DNA of 44,056 nt. It comes from Tissierellia bacterium (GTDB lineage Bacteria; Bacillota; Clostridia; Tissierellales; Peptoniphilaceae). The notes beneath the pieces are model-generated. The model did no database searches. It worked only from the letters and a program-made list of their open reading frames with translations, and was not told where the DNA came from. A program made the position numbers and the translations under genes. Position 1 is the first letter of the stretch; every line of letters begins with the position of its first letter. Where the stretch lies: assembly GCA_030532305.1 (NCBI GenBank), contig JAUNLJ010000015.1:1-44056 (forward strand), in the 5' to 3' direction. Positions 1 to 8,118 of the stretch are shown here, piece by piece.

Positions 1-123
1 ATTTAATTAGGCCCGGGCCCGGGTCTTCTTTTTTATATAAGAGAAAACCGGGCAGGGTCAAAATATTTTTTTAGGCCCCTTTTTCCCCCAAAAAAAGGAG
101 GTGAATAGTTTTTACCAAAGGGG

Positions 124-129
124 TATAAT
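124..129 (+). promoter_or_regulatory. -10 box of the pfoR-like/ldhD unit
   Basis: A perfect TATAAT lies about 45 bases before the chosen start of the first gene. No good -35 box sits 16-18 bases upstream, so the promoter call is tentative. An AGGAGGTG stretch at about 97-104 resembles a ribosome site but leads into no supported reading frame. Confidence 0.45.
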
Positions 130-174
130 ATACTATGACAGTGGTTTATGAAAGACTTAAAGAAAGGGGATAAG

Positions 175-1245
175 ATGACGACAAAAACCAATACTATAGA
201 TTATTCATTTAAGGAGTTTATGATGAAGGTCTTAGACGGCCTCGTCATAGCTATTATTGCCGGTCTTATTACCAATGCCATAGGCGGGGAAGTCTTTAAG
301 GCCCTAGAGGGCAAGCACGAGATTTTTTCTCTTCTCCGTCACACCGTGTATATTTCCCAGCTGGTGGTGCCCGTCCTGGTGGGGGGCATGGTGGCCCAAA
401 GCTTTAAGCTAGACCAGATTGAGACGGCTGTGGTCTCCATGGTCTCCTTTATAGCCAGTGGGAATGTAAAGGCCACAGAGGCTGGCCTAGAAATTGCCGG
501 GATCGGGGATTTAATTAACACCCTTTTGATGGTTTCGGTGGCCGTCTATGTGGTCCTTAAGCTAAGGGGAAAGTTTGGGAGCTTAAAAATTATCCTCCTT
601 CCCTTAATTGTGGTGACCCTAGTGGGCTTTTTAGGCCTGGTGACCCTGCCCTATGTCTCTGGATTTACCCGGGCCATTGGCCTCTTGGTAGAAAGGGTAA
701 CCCACCTCCAGCCCCTCCTTATGAGTGTGCTCATCTCCATTATTTTTAGCATTATTATTATCTCTCCCATCTCCACGGTGGCTGTGGCCCTGGCCATTAG
801 CCTGGCCGGTCTCGGAAGTGGGGCTGCCGGGATGGGGATTACAGCCGCAGCGGCCGTTCTTGTGACCGGGTCCATGAAGGTCAATGCCATGGGGACCACC
901 ATGGCTGTCTTACTGGGAAGCCCCAAGATCTTTATGAAGAACTGGGTCCAGTATCCCAAACTCAATATCCCCCTTATAAGTGTGGCAGCCATTACAGGCC
1001 TAGCCGGTTACCTTTTAAATATCCAGGGGACCCCAGAGTCTGCAGGCTTTGGTCTTGCCGGCCTGGTGGGGCCCATTAACGCCCTAGCCCTGATGGAGGG
1101 CCAAAGTTTACTAACCAGTCTTTTAAGCGTTTTTATTGCCTTTGGTCTGGTTCCCTTTGTGTCAGCTTTTTTAATAAATAAGTTGTTAGTTGATGTCTTG
1201 AACGTGTTTGATTATGAGATTTATAAGTTTGGAGGTCATGAATGA
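175..1245 (+). CDS. PTS transporter subunit IIC, PfoR-like family
   Basis: This is a multi-pass membrane protein of about 356 residues resembling the PTS_EIIC_2/PfoR family, whose members are named after the perfringolysin O regulator region of Clostridium perfringens. Hydrophobic segments alternate with short Gly-rich loops throughout, and the protein ends in a soluble tail. The substrate is unknown. A longer frame begins at 148, but that ATG has no ribosome site, whereas AAAGGGGA sits just upstream of the ATG at 175 (MTTKTNTIDY), so I chose 175. Its last codons overlap the start of the D-lactate dehydrogenase by 4 bases (ATGA), which indicates translational coupling. The pairing suggests transport or sensing linked to lactate or 2-hydroxyacid metabolism, but that is inference. 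Confidence 0.8.
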   Translation: MTTKTNTIDYSFKEFMMKVLDGLVIAIIAGLITNAIGGEVFKALEGKHEIFSLLRHTVYISQLVVPVLVGGMVAQSFKLDQIETAVVSMVSFIASGNVKATEAGLEIAGIGDLINTLLMVSVAVYVVLKLRGKFGSLKIILLPLIVVTLVGFLGLVTLPYVSGFTRAIGLLVERVTHLQPLLMSVLISIIFSIIIISPISTVAVALAISLAGLGSGAAGMGITAAAAVLVTGSMKVNAMGTTMAVLLGSPKIFMKNWVQYPKLNIPLISVAAITGLAGYLLNIQGTPESAGFGLAGLVGPINALALMEGQSLLTSLLSVFIAFGLVPFVSAFLINKLLVDVLNVFDYEIYKFGGHE

Positions 1246-2237
1246 AACTAGTATTATTTAACCTAAGATCTGACGAAGCCCCTACTCTTGAAGACTGGAA
1301 GGCTGCCCATCCTGAGGTAGAGATTGATGCCTACAAGGAAGAGCTTAGCCTAGACAATATCCACCTGGCCCAAGGGGCCGATGCCGTGAGCCTATCCACC
1401 GTGTCCAAGGTGGAAGATGCCATCTACGAAAAGCTCCACGCCATGGGGATTGACATTATTTCCCAACGGTCTGCCGGCTTTGATATGTATAACCTGGATA
1501 AGCTAAACGAGCTGGGCATGAAGCTCCTCCGGGTGCCCAAGTATTCTCCCAACGCCATTGGGGAATATGTGGTGGCCTCTGCCCTCTACCTGTCTAGAAA
1601 CCTCAATAAGATCTATAAACGGGTGGAAGACCACGACTTTTCTTGGGAGCTGCCCATCTTGTCTAAGGAAATGCGGACCCTAACGGTTGGGGTCATTGGA
1701 ACAGGCAACATTGGCCGGGCAGCGGCCAAGCTCTTTAAGGGACTAGGCGCTCAAATTATTGGCTATGACGTCTTTAAGTCAGAAGAAGCCGAGGCACTTT
1801 TAGACTATGTGTCCCTAGATGAGCTCTATGAAAGAAGTGACATTATCACCCTGCATATTCCAGCCTTTGACGACAACTACCATATGATCAATGAAGAGAC
1901 CATTGGCAAGATGAAGGACGGGGTGATCTTGATTAATGCCGCCCGGGGGACCATTGTGGACACCAAGGCTGTCCTAAAGGGCCTAGATGAGGGCAAGATC
2001 AAGGGGGCCGTCCTAGACGTCTATGAAAATGAGTTTGACTATGTTAAAAAGGACCTAAAGGGTCAAGACCTAGGAGACGAGGTCCTAGACGAGATGATCA
2101 AACGAGATGACATTATCTATACACCCCACATCGCCTTCTATACAGAAACAGCCCTAGAAAACCTAGTCCACATTCCCTTAAATGAATCTATCAAGGTCAT
2201 TGAAACAGGAGAATCTGACACCATTGTCAATAAATAA
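1242..2237 (+). CDS. ldhD: D-lactate dehydrogenase (D-2-hydroxyacid dehydrogenase)
   Basis: This 331-residue cytosolic enzyme should interconvert pyruvate and D-lactate with NADH. The Rossmann motif GTGNIG is at residues 153-158. The catalytic set is present: Arg235 in AARG, Glu264 in YENE, and His296 in TPHIAFYTE. These positions match those of the well-studied Lactobacillus D-LDH. Length is typical of the family. GGAGG lies 6 bases before the ATG, and the start overlaps the upstream PTS-like gene by 4 bases. A closely related 2-hydroxyisocaproate dehydrogenase cannot be excluded. A strong terminator follows, so this closes the unit. Confidence 0.9.
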   Translation: MKLVLFNLRSDEAPTLEDWKAAHPEVEIDAYKEELSLDNIHLAQGADAVSLSTVSKVEDAIYEKLHAMGIDIISQRSAGFDMYNLDKLNELGMKLLRVPKYSPNAIGEYVVASALYLSRNLNKIYKRVEDHDFSWELPILSKEMRTLTVGVIGTGNIGRAAAKLFKGLGAQIIGYDVFKSEEAEALLDYVSLDELYERSDIITLHIPAFDDNYHMINEETIGKMKDGVILINAARGTIVDTKAVLKGLDEGKIKGAVLDVYENEFDYVKKDLKGQDLGDEVLDEMIKRDDIIYTPHIAFYTETALENLVHIPLNESIKVIETGESDTIVNK

Positions 2238-2245
2238 GCCAAAGA

Positions 2246-2282
2246 AAGTGCCTAAGACCCCAGGGTCCTAGGCACTTTTTTA
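2246..2282 (+). terminator. Intrinsic terminator after ldhD
   Basis: A 14-position stem with one mismatch (AAGTGCCTA/TAGGCACTT core), a CCAG loop and a run of T follows the ldhD stop. The left arm is preceded by few A residues, but it may also serve the convergent gene on the other strand. Confidence 0.85.
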
Positions 2283-2292
2283 ATGGAGATAG

Positions 2293-2886
2293 TTATAGGA
2301 GGAAGAAGGCCACCAGGAGGCAGGCCCCTCCCAGGAGGATGCCGGTCATGGCGTCTAAAAGGACATGCTGCTTGGTTAAAAGGGTGGAGATAATAATCCC
2401 TCCAGCCACCAGGCCATAGGTCCACCGAAGGGCCAGGGCCATGGGGCTGGCTAGAAGGGCCATAAGAAGGACCATAAAGGACAGGGAGCAGTGGAGGCTG
2501 GGCATGCAGTTGATCCCCCGGTAGCTCAGACGATAGATGGCTTTTAGCATCCAGCCATTGCGGATGTCTTGGAAGTTTTGGGGCCGTGTAAAGCTGGTGG
2601 GGTAGATCAGGTAGATGGCCACAGAAACCAGGACGTCTAGGGCCCAGGCCACCATATAGGGGGGATAAAGGGCCGGGGCCGCCTGGTAGAGGCTGATGGG
2701 GAAGAGGGCAATCAGGGGAAACCAAAGGACATAGACCAAGAGGGCTTCAGCCACTATGGGGATCTTGTCGTCCCAGGGTCTTTTGACATCGTGGAAGTTT
2801 TTTTGGAAGATTTCACAGCCAAAGTAGAGGATGACCTGGAGGGTCAAAAAAAGGACTTGCCTAAGGATCAGATTATGTAAAGTCAT
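2293..2886 (-). CDS. PAP2-superfamily membrane phosphatase-like protein
   Basis: This is a 197-residue multi-pass membrane protein with the PAP2 phosphatase motifs. Domain 2 is NCMPSLHCS (PSLH), and domain 3 is STLLTKQHVLLD (S-x5-H-x3-D), which carry the two active-site histidines. A KNFHDVKRP stretch near the N-terminus resembles domain 1 but its spacing is one residue longer than usual. Likely substrates are lipid phosphates at the membrane; the true substrate is unknown. A longer frame begins at 2913, but AGGAGG lies 5 bases before the ATG at 2886 (MTLHNLIL), so I chose the inner start. It is transcribed alone, converging on ldhD. Confidence 0.75.
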   Translation of the reverse strand: MTLHNLILRQVLFLTLQVILYFGCEIFQKNFHDVKRPWDDKIPIVAEALLVYVLWFPLIALFPISLYQAAPALYPPYMVAWALDVLVSVAIYLIYPTSFTRPQNFQDIRNGWMLKAIYRLSYRGINCMPSLHCSLSFMVLLMALLASPMALALRWTYGLVAGGIIISTLLTKQHVLLDAMTGILLGGACLLVAFFLL

Positions 2887-2963
2887 GGGGACCTCCTGTA
2901 AAAAATGAATCATAGACCACCTATGATATTAGCATATTTTTAAGGCTTTTGCTAAAGGGCCCA

Positions 2964-2991
2964 TAAAAAAAACCCCTGCCTTAGGCAGGGG
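2964..2991 (-). terminator. Terminator of the glutathione peroxidase gene
   Basis: A perfect 8-bp stem (CCCCTGCC/GGCAGGGG, loop TTA) ends in eight T residues when read on the minus strand. On the plus strand it also has five T residues. Confidence 0.85.
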
Positions 2992-3003
2992 CTTTTTGTT
3001 GGA

Positions 3004-3543
3004 TTAAAGAAGTTCTTTAATGGCTTCTTCTACCTTGGCCATATCTTCGGTGGGTTCAAAGCGGGCTACCACTTGACCTTCACGGTCAATAAGGAATTTA
3101 GTGAAGTTCCATTTAATTTTAGGGTTGTTTTTAAAGTCAGGATCGATACCAGCTAGAAGCTTATCCATATCTTCTGCTTCCTCTCCTGTAAAGCCTTCAA
3201 AGCCCTTTTGGGACTTAAGGTAGGTGTAAAGGTCTAGCTCGTTTTCTCCGTTGACGTCAGACTTGGCCATTTGGGGATAGGGTGTGCCAAAGTTTAACTT
3301 ACAGAAGGATTGGATTTCTTCGTCACTACCGGGGGCTTGGCCACCGAATTGGTTGGAAGGAATGTCAATAATAACCAGGCCTTGGTCAGCGTACTTCTTG
3401 TGGAAGTCGGCTAAATTTTCATATTGGGGGGTAAAACCACATTCAGTGGCTGTGTTGACAATAAGAAGAACCTTGCCTTCATATTCTTTTAAGGAACGTT
3501 CTTCCCCTTGGGGAGTGGGTACACTATATTGATAAACGGACAT
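3004..3543 (-). CDS. Glutathione peroxidase family thiol peroxidase
   Basis: This 179-residue enzyme reduces peroxides using a Cys in place of selenocysteine. The peroxidatic Cys35 lies in NTATECGFTPQY. The partner residues are in PSNQFGGQ (Gln65 or Gln69 region), and the WNFTKF motif (Trp145, Asn146) completes the active site. Cys81 is a possible resolving cysteine, which would make it thioredoxin-dependent as in most bacterial members. An extra acidic segment around residues 114-135 is slightly longer than in short family members. AAGGAGG precedes the ATG by 5 bases. In an anaerobe this points to oxidative defence. Confidence 0.9.
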   Translation of the reverse strand: MSVYQYSVPTPQGEERSLKEYEGKVLLIVNTATECGFTPQYENLADFHKKYADQGLVIIDIPSNQFGGQAPGSDEEIQSFCKLNFGTPYPQMAKSDVNGENELDLYTYLKSQKGFEGFTGEEAEDMDKLLAGIDPDFKNNPKIKWNFTKFLIDREGQVVARFEPTEDMAKVEEAIKELL

Positions 3544-3642
3544 ATTTCCTCCTTTTGAGCCTAGGCTCTGTCTTACTTAGTAGTCTATTCTTATACACTA
3601 CACTTACCCCGACCCAAGGGGCTTTATGCAAGAATTAAAAAA

Positions 3643-3810
3643 TTATTGGTCCCAAGTATTTGGGGGGTCTTTCTGGGCCAGGTCCAGGGCCACCAGGAGG
3701 ATGGCTCCGCCAGCTAAGAGGTGCTTGTTGCCTGTGGCCATGCCAAAGATCAGGATGGCCAGGCTAATGAGGGTCAAAAGGGCCCTCATAGGGGAAAGTT
3801 TAGGGTCCAT
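3643..3810 (-). CDS. Small two-helix membrane protein (55 residues)
   Basis: I found this short gene by reading the minus strand. The ATG at 3810 is preceded by GGGAGG at good spacing, and the frame runs 55 codons to a TAA. The product starts MDPKLSPMRA, then has two hydrophobic segments (about residues 10-25 and 31-45) joined by a short GNKH loop, and ends in a polar tail DPPNTWDQ. Base composition matches the host. No family is recognised. It lies upstream of, and in the same direction as, the glutathione peroxidase gene, about 100 bases away, so the two might be co-transcribed. The opposite-strand frame at 3626-3826 is Arg/Met-rich and looks like its shadow. Confidence 0.55.
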   Translation of the reverse strand: MDPKLSPMRALLTLISLAILIFGMATGNKHLLAGGAILLVALDLAQKDPPNTWDQ

Positions 3811-3969
3811 GGGCCCTCCCTTCTAGGTCTTTAAAGGATCTTTTCTTAAGTATATCCTAACATAAAAGGTAAAAAAGAGGGCCAGGGCCAGAAAGAAAGT
3901 TAACTTTTTCTTTACATTCTTTCTTTTTCTGTGTTAGTATAAATAATAAAATTTTAAGGAGAAACAAAT

Positions 3970-4686
3970 ATGAAGACGTTAGAAGATAAGCCACTCTTTT
4001 GCCTGGGGACCCGGTTGGGGGTCCTTTATTTTCTGGGCTGGGTCCTGGTCCTTTTGGATATGCCCATGGAGGTCTACAACAACTACTATGAGGCTGTTTT
4101 TTGGGCGCCCGATGCCATTAGCCTGGCCTATGGGGCCCTTTTAATAGGGACCTATGGGGTCCTAAAATGGCTGGGGGCCTTTTATGATGGCCGCCCCCTC
4201 TTTTTAGGAGAGGCAAACCACTGGCTAGAGGGGGCCAAAGAGAGGCGGCTTTCTTCCTGGCTGGGTCTTTTTCTGCTTTTTTCCCTTCTTATTATCCTCC
4301 TTTCCTACCTGGAGGGGTCTCTTGTGGCCTGGCTGGGGGTGGGCCAGGCAGAAAATGAGCTCCTCCTAGAGGAAATGGAGGCCCTGGCTGCTTCTAAGAC
4401 CTGGAATGATTTTTCTGTCATTGTCCAGGCCCCCATCTTTGAAGAGCTTATCTACCGGCGGATCCTCTTTGCCCTCTTTTTCCCAGGGGACCGGTGGCGG
4501 GACCATATCTTATCGGTGGTCTTCTCTGGCCTGGTCTTTGGCCTCATCCATGAGCCGGCCCTGTCTTGGAACCTGGTCTTTTATATGGTGCCAGGCATGG
4601 TTTTTGCCGCGGCCTACCGCTATTCCAAGGACCTCCGCCTGCCCATAGCCCTCCATATGCTAAATAACTTTATAGCCACTATCTAA
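3970..4686 (+). CDS. CPBP family intramembrane glutamic protease
   Basis: This 238-residue multi-pass membrane protein has the three signatures of the CPBP (CAAX protease and bacteriocin-processing, Abi) family: EELIYRR (Glu158, Glu159, Arg163), FGLIHE (His194), and HMLNN (His229, Asn232). Such proteins are membrane proteases; bacterial members are often tied to bacteriocin self-immunity or peptide maturation, but no bacteriocin gene is visible next to it. AAGGAG sits 8 bases before the ATG. The upstream AT-rich stretch (about 3895-3960) probably carries the promoter. It ends at a strong terminator and forms a single-gene unit. Confidence 0.85.
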   Translation: MKTLEDKPLFCLGTRLGVLYFLGWVLVLLDMPMEVYNNYYEAVFWAPDAISLAYGALLIGTYGVLKWLGAFYDGRPLFLGEANHWLEGAKERRLSSWLGLFLLFSLLIILLSYLEGSLVAWLGVGQAENELLLEEMEALAASKTWNDFSVIVQAPIFEELIYRRILFALFFPGDRWRDHILSVVFSGLVFGLIHEPALSWNLVFYMVPGMVFAAAYRYSKDLRLPIALHMLNNFIATI

Positions 4687-4690
4687 GAAC

Positions 4691-4717
4691 AAAGCCAGAC
4701 CCTGGGGTCTGGCTTTT
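4691..4717. terminator. Bidirectional terminator between CPBP gene and mgtE
   Basis: An 11-bp perfect stem (AAAGCCAGACC/GGTCTGGCTTT, loop CTGG) with A and T flanks serves both convergent genes. Confidence 0.85.
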
Positions 4718-6053
4718 AAAGGTGGAGGAGACGTCTAGCAATTTCAAAGTAGAGGACCAGGGTCCCAATATCCACCACAGTGGTAATTAGGGGACCGGCC
4801 ATAACGGTGGGGTCTTGGTTAAACTTTTCGGCAATAAGGGGAAGGCTGCCCCCAATGAGCTTGGCTAGGACAATGGTGGCCAGAAGGGTGATGGAGACCG
4901 TTAGGGCAATGCCGGGGCCCACCCCGTCCATGGCCATGATTCTGGCAAAGTTTAAAATCCCCATGACCAGGCCCACCACCAGGGCCACCCGGGTTTCCTT
5001 AAAGATAACAGACCAGAAGTCTTCTTCATCGATTTCATTTCTAGCCAGGGAACTAATCACAGTGGCTGTGGCCTGGCTGCCGGTATTTCCCCCGGTGTCC
5101 ATAAGGACGGGGATATAGGCCACTAGGGCCACGCTGGAGGCCAAAAGGCCCTCGTATCTTTGGATCAGGGCACTGGTGATGGTGGCCGTAAACATGAGGA
5201 TAAGGAGCCAGGAGAGACGCTTTTTGCTAATAGAGAAGACAGAGTCTTCTAGATAAGACAGGTCCTCGTCATCGGACTGGATCCCTTGCAGGTTGTAGAT
5301 GTCTTCTTCAAACTCGTCAGTCATAACGTCTAGGATGATTTCAGAAACAATGGCCCCCACCAGCCTTTTTTCAGAGTCCACCACAGGCAGGGCCTCCAGG
5401 TGGTAACGGTTAACCATCTTGGCCGCCTCTTCCTGGTCAGCAGTGGTATGGATATAGGCGGCAATGGGGTTGATGGCCTCTTCAATATCTTCCCCCTCCA
5501 GCCGGTAGAGGTCGGCCAGGTAGGCAAAGCCAATGAGCTTTAGGCTCTCACTAACGATCCAAACCAGCTCCAGGTTCCTGGCGTTCATGTCTGAATTTTT
5601 CACCTTATCTAGGATCCTGGACCGGCCTTCACTGGCCTTGGCCTTGATAAAGTCAATGGTCATAATGGACCCAACACTCTCTTGGGGATAGCCCAGGAGC
5701 TTGTTAATGGAAGGTCTCTTTTGGGGGTCAATATATTTTAAGAGCTTGTTGACCATGTTGGCAGGTAGCTCCTGGATGGTGTCCACCAGGTCGCTGGAGT
5801 CTAGCCGCCCCACCATCTCTTGGATGTCTTGGTCACTAAAGCTGGCTAGAAGCTGCTGCTTGTGGTCAGAAGAGAGCTCGGAGAAGGTCTCTGCCAAGAG
5901 GTCCTTGTCCAAGAGTTTAACGGATAAGACCTGGTCCTCTTCGTCGAGACTTTCTAAGTACTCGGCCAGGTCCACCGGGTTCATATTTTGGAGCTCATCC
6001 TGAAGGGTGAGGAGTTCTTGCTCGGTGAGTTCGCTTAATTTTAAGTTTTCCAT
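4716..6053 (-). CDS. mgtE: Magnesium transporter MgtE
   Basis: This 445-residue protein has the full MgtE plan: an alpha-superhelical N domain (about residues 26-125), a CBS pair (about 130-250), a connecting helix, and five membrane helices from about residue 278. The conserved pore region reads PVLMDTGGNTGSQA (residues 315-328), and the last helix carries TTVVDIG with Asp428. It is a Mg2+ channel/transporter gated by Mg2+ binding to its cytosolic domains. The gene stands alone behind a promoter and an M-box riboswitch on the same strand (6204-6412), so it is regulated at both RNA and protein level by Mg2+. Confidence 0.95.
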   Translation of the reverse strand: MENLKLSELTEQELLTLQDELQNMNPVDLAEYLESLDEEDQVLSVKLLDKDLLAETFSELSSDHKQQLLASFSDQDIQEMVGRLDSSDLVDTIQELPANMVNKLLKYIDPQKRPSINKLLGYPQESVGSIMTIDFIKAKASEGRSRILDKVKNSDMNARNLELVWIVSESLKLIGFAYLADLYRLEGEDIEEAINPIAAYIHTTADQEEAAKMVNRYHLEALPVVDSEKRLVGAIVSEIILDVMTDEFEEDIYNLQGIQSDDEDLSYLEDSVFSISKKRLSWLLILMFTATITSALIQRYEGLLASSVALVAYIPVLMDTGGNTGSQATATVISSLARNEIDEEDFWSVIFKETRVALVVGLVMGILNFARIMAMDGVGPGIALTVSITLLATIVLAKLIGGSLPLIAEKFNQDPTVMAGPLITTVVDIGTLVLYFEIARRLLHL

Positions 6054-6203
6054 AATGGCACCTCTTTTTTCTAAATAGCTTATAGGATATAGAGCTTATC
6101 CTTAAGATCTGTCTTAGACTAGCTTTAAATAAATACGAAGGTCCACCCGAGTCCATGGCCTCACCCCTTTCTTAAATCTATGGTCTTATTGATAAATGGT
6201 CAT

Positions 6204-6229
6204 TAAAAAAAGCCTACCTAGGGTAAGCT
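6204..6229 (-). terminator. Terminator hairpin of the M-box leader
   Basis: Read on the minus strand, AGCTTACC pairs with GGTAGGCT (one G-T pair), with a CTA loop and seven T residues. It lies directly after the aptamer and about 150 bases before mgtE, as expected for transcription-terminating control. Confidence 0.85.
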
Positions 6230-6378
6230 GAAAAACAACGGTCGAGCTTTAGCTTTGGAAGGCGTAAAACATGATCTGGTCTAAACCTTGATTCGATAAA
6301 GACTGTTTAACCGGCGCATAATGTCTCCATTATTTTGCGGCGATAAGCTAAATCCTTCCAGGAGCCTCACTTACCCGA
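6230..6378 (-). ncRNA. M-box (ykoK leader) Mg2+ riboswitch
   Basis: On the minus strand the leader begins with GTAAGTGAGGCTCC, then has GCCGCAAAATAATGGAGACA with ATTATGCGCCG, then TTACGCCTTCC, and ends with AAAGCTAAAGCTC. These are the conserved blocks of the M-box Mg2+-sensing riboswitch as I know it from Bacillus subtilis ykoK/mgtE. It is followed by an intrinsic terminator and then by mgtE, the classic target. High Mg2+ is expected to fold the aptamer and allow the terminator to form, switching mgtE off. Confidence 0.93.
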
Positions 6379-6383
6379 TTTTT

Positions 6384-6412
6384 ATCTTAACACGTTTAGG
6401 CCTCCCTGACAA
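6384..6412 (-). promoter_or_regulatory. Promoter of the M-box/mgtE transcript
   Basis: On the minus strand TTGTCA (6407-6412) and TAAGAT (6384-6389) are exactly 17 bases apart, and a TGT precedes the -10 box (extended -10). The predicted start at about 6377 is right at the beginning of the aptamer. Confidence 0.8.
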
Positions 6413-6623
6413 GGGGAAAGGGGAAAGCCAGTAGGAAAAGTTCCCCAGACCCTGGGGAAAAGGAGGGGCCAGGGGGTCTTTTTTAAATGACTATTGGATA
6501 AGACTGTGTTATAATAAGGGTTAGAAAAGGGCCCATGGGCCAATTTAAGGATAAAAATCTGACATACAATAAAGATCCAGGCCCCAAAGGGTCTAAAAAG
6601 GGCCTGGGTCAGGGAGGGAAGAC
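6413..6623. other. Divergent intergenic region with two hairpins
   Basis: This stretch separates the mgtE promoter from the surface-protein gene. It contains a palindrome TTCCCCAG/CTGGGGAA at 6441-6459, the surface-protein promoter (6487-6515), and in the 5' leader an 11-bp stem (6574-6584 with 6600-6610, core CCAGGCCC/GGGCCTGG) ending just before the ribosome site GGGAGGG. The last hairpin could affect ribosome access. I see no gene here. Confidence 0.5.
6487..6515 (+). promoter_or_regulatory. Promoter of the CnaB surface-protein gene
   Basis: ATGACT (6487-6492) is 17 bases upstream of a perfect TATAAT (6510-6515), which is preceded by TGT (extended -10). The -35 box matches the consensus at four of six positions. 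Confidence 0.7.
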
Positions 6624-8060
6624 ATGAAAAGAAAAATAGCTAGTTTACTTGCTGTACTTATGCTAGTGGGGCTTGCTCTTTATCCCCAAGCTAGCCTGGC
6701 CCAAGGAGACAAAAAGCCGGGCCTAGGAGAAGTTAAGGCCAGCCTAAGCCCCCTGGAAGAAGAGGGGACCTATAAGCTCCAAGCAGCCTTTAGCCTAGAG
6801 GGGAGCCCAGAAGACCTAAAGGCAGGGACCACTTACCGGGTCCAGCTAGGCAAAAATTGGGACCTAGCCCAAAAGCCGGAATTTTCCGAGGGGGAAGAGA
6901 CCAAGGTCCTCTTTGACCTCTATGGAGGAGAGACCCAGCTAGCCAGCCTTCTTTATAGGAAGGAGGCGGGGGAAGTGGACCTGGTCTTAAAAGAAGGGGC
7001 CCAGGCCTATAGCAAGATGGACCTAGCCTTTGACCTAGTCTTAAAAAACCAGGAAGATCTAGAGCCTAAGGAGGGGGCCGGCCAAGAAGGGGCCTGGCTA
7101 CTTTTAGGGGACCTAGACAAGCTAAAGGACCTTAAGGAGGGAGAAAGCTATCTTCTTAAGGGACCCCAGGGTCAAGACCAGGTCAAGATCAGCAAACTGC
7201 CTAAGGACACCCAGCCTAGCTACCAAGTAAAAGAAAATAAGATCCTCCTTAAGGAAGAGGGCCTAGAAAAAAGAGCCCCAGAAAATCCCACCCCCCTTCC
7301 AGAAGAAAGCCTGAGTGTCAAGGGGCAAATAAAGTGGGTTAACGACAAGGTGGCCGACCGGCCCACAGAAGTAGAAGTCCGGCTAGTGGATACAGCCAGT
7401 GGCCAGGCCATGAAGAGCCTGAAGGTGTCTGCCAAAGACCAATGGGCCTACAGCTTTACAGACCTGGCTAAAAAGGGACCCGATGGCAAAGACAGGGTCT
7501 ACCAAGTGGAAGAGGTCCAGGTGCCTACAGGCTACCGGGTCACCTATGAGGGGCAAGACATCATTAACGAAAAACAAGCCAGTGTCGCTCCCGACCGGGC
7601 CAATATCCAGGGGCAAATCTACTGGAAAAATGATACGGCCAGCCAAAGGCCCCAGTCTGTCAAGGTCCGTCTCGTAAACAAGACCACCGGCCAAATTGTG
7701 GAAACCCGCGAGGTAACTGGCCAAGAGGGCTGGAAGTTTAACTTTAGGGACGTCCTCCTTAGGGAAAATGGCCAAGACTATGAATACAGGGTAGAAGAGG
7801 TCCAGGTGCCTACAGGTTACCGGGTCTCCAGCCAGGGCAAGTATGACCTGGTTAACACCCGGCAGGGTACACCAGTGACCCCCTCTAAGACAGGGACCAC
7901 ATCTAGCCGCTGGCCCACCACTAGAAAGTCCACGTCCACCACAGGCAAGACCAGCAAAAACCCCAAGACCCTAGTCCCAGGCTACGGTCTTCCCCTAGTG
8001 GGCATGGGGATTTCTGCAGGCCTGGTGGTCCTAGCAGAAAAGAAACGCCGGAAAAAATAA
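6624..8060 (+). CDS. Sortase-anchored surface protein with two CnaB domains
   Basis: This 478-residue secreted protein has a signal peptide (MKRKIASLLA through about residue 26, ending SLA-Q), an N-terminal region rich in charged residues (27-225), two CnaB-type Ig-like domains (about 231-316 and 327-412), a Ser/Thr/Lys-rich wall-spanning stretch, and a C-terminal sorting signal. The sorting motif is not LPXTG: it reads NPKTL at 446-450, close to class B sortase motifs (NPQTN, NPKTG), followed by a short hydrophobic segment and a KKRRKK tail. In the first CnaB domain Lys237, a Glu in YQVEEVQVP and Asn315 could form an isopeptide bond; in the second domain Tyr333 replaces the lysine. The gene lies directly before a class B sortase gene. 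Ligand or partner is unknown; adhesin or scaffold are options. Confidence 0.85.
   Translation: MKRKIASLLAVLMLVGLALYPQASLAQGDKKPGLGEVKASLSPLEEEGTYKLQAAFSLEGSPEDLKAGTTYRVQLGKNWDLAQKPEFSEGEETKVLFDLYGGETQLASLLYRKEAGEVDLVLKEGAQAYSKMDLAFDLVLKNQEDLEPKEGAGQEGAWLLLGDLDKLKDLKEGESYLLKGPQGQDQVKISKLPKDTQPSYQVKENKILLKEEGLEKRAPENPTPLPEESLSVKGQIKWVNDKVADRPTEVEVRLVDTASGQAMKSLKVSAKDQWAYSFTDLAKKGPDGKDRVYQVEEVQVPTGYRVTYEGQDIINEKQASVAPDRANIQGQIYWKNDTASQRPQSVKVRLVNKTTGQIVETREVTGQEGWKFNFRDVLLRENGQDYEYRVEEVQVPTGYRVSSQGKYDLVNTRQGTPVTPSKTGTTSSRWPTTRKSTSTTGKTSKNPKTLVPGYGLPLVGMGISAGLVVLAEKKRRKK
7507..7828 (+). repeat. Near-identical repeat within the two CnaB domains
   Basis: The segment coding for VEEVQVPTGYRV occurs twice, at about 7507-7543 and 7789-7828, with almost identical bases. 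This shows recent duplication or gene conversion between the two CnaB domains. Confidence 0.7.
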
Positions 8061-8087
8061 GACCCAAGTCAAAAAACTAAGATAGGA

Positions 8088-8118
8088 AAAAGAGTGGGAG
8101 GGCCTCCCGCTCTTTTTT
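8088..8118 (+). terminator. Terminator between surface protein and sortase genes
   Basis: AAAAGAGTGGGAG pairs with CTCCCGCTCTTTT (one G-T pair, short GGC loop) and is followed by T residues. It stands in the 80-base gap between two genes that should work together, so it probably limits sortase expression by partial readthrough. No separate promoter is obvious in the 20 bases before the sortase ribosome site. Confidence 0.75.

Noticed and set aside
1..35. CCCGGGCCCGGG followed by T residues at the window edge
   Set aside because: It may be the end of an upstream terminator, but it is cut by the window and too symmetric to fold into a clear stem.
3626..3826. Plus-strand ORF of 66 codons
   Set aside because: Arg/Met-rich product, no ribosome site; the minus strand carries a better small membrane-protein gene.
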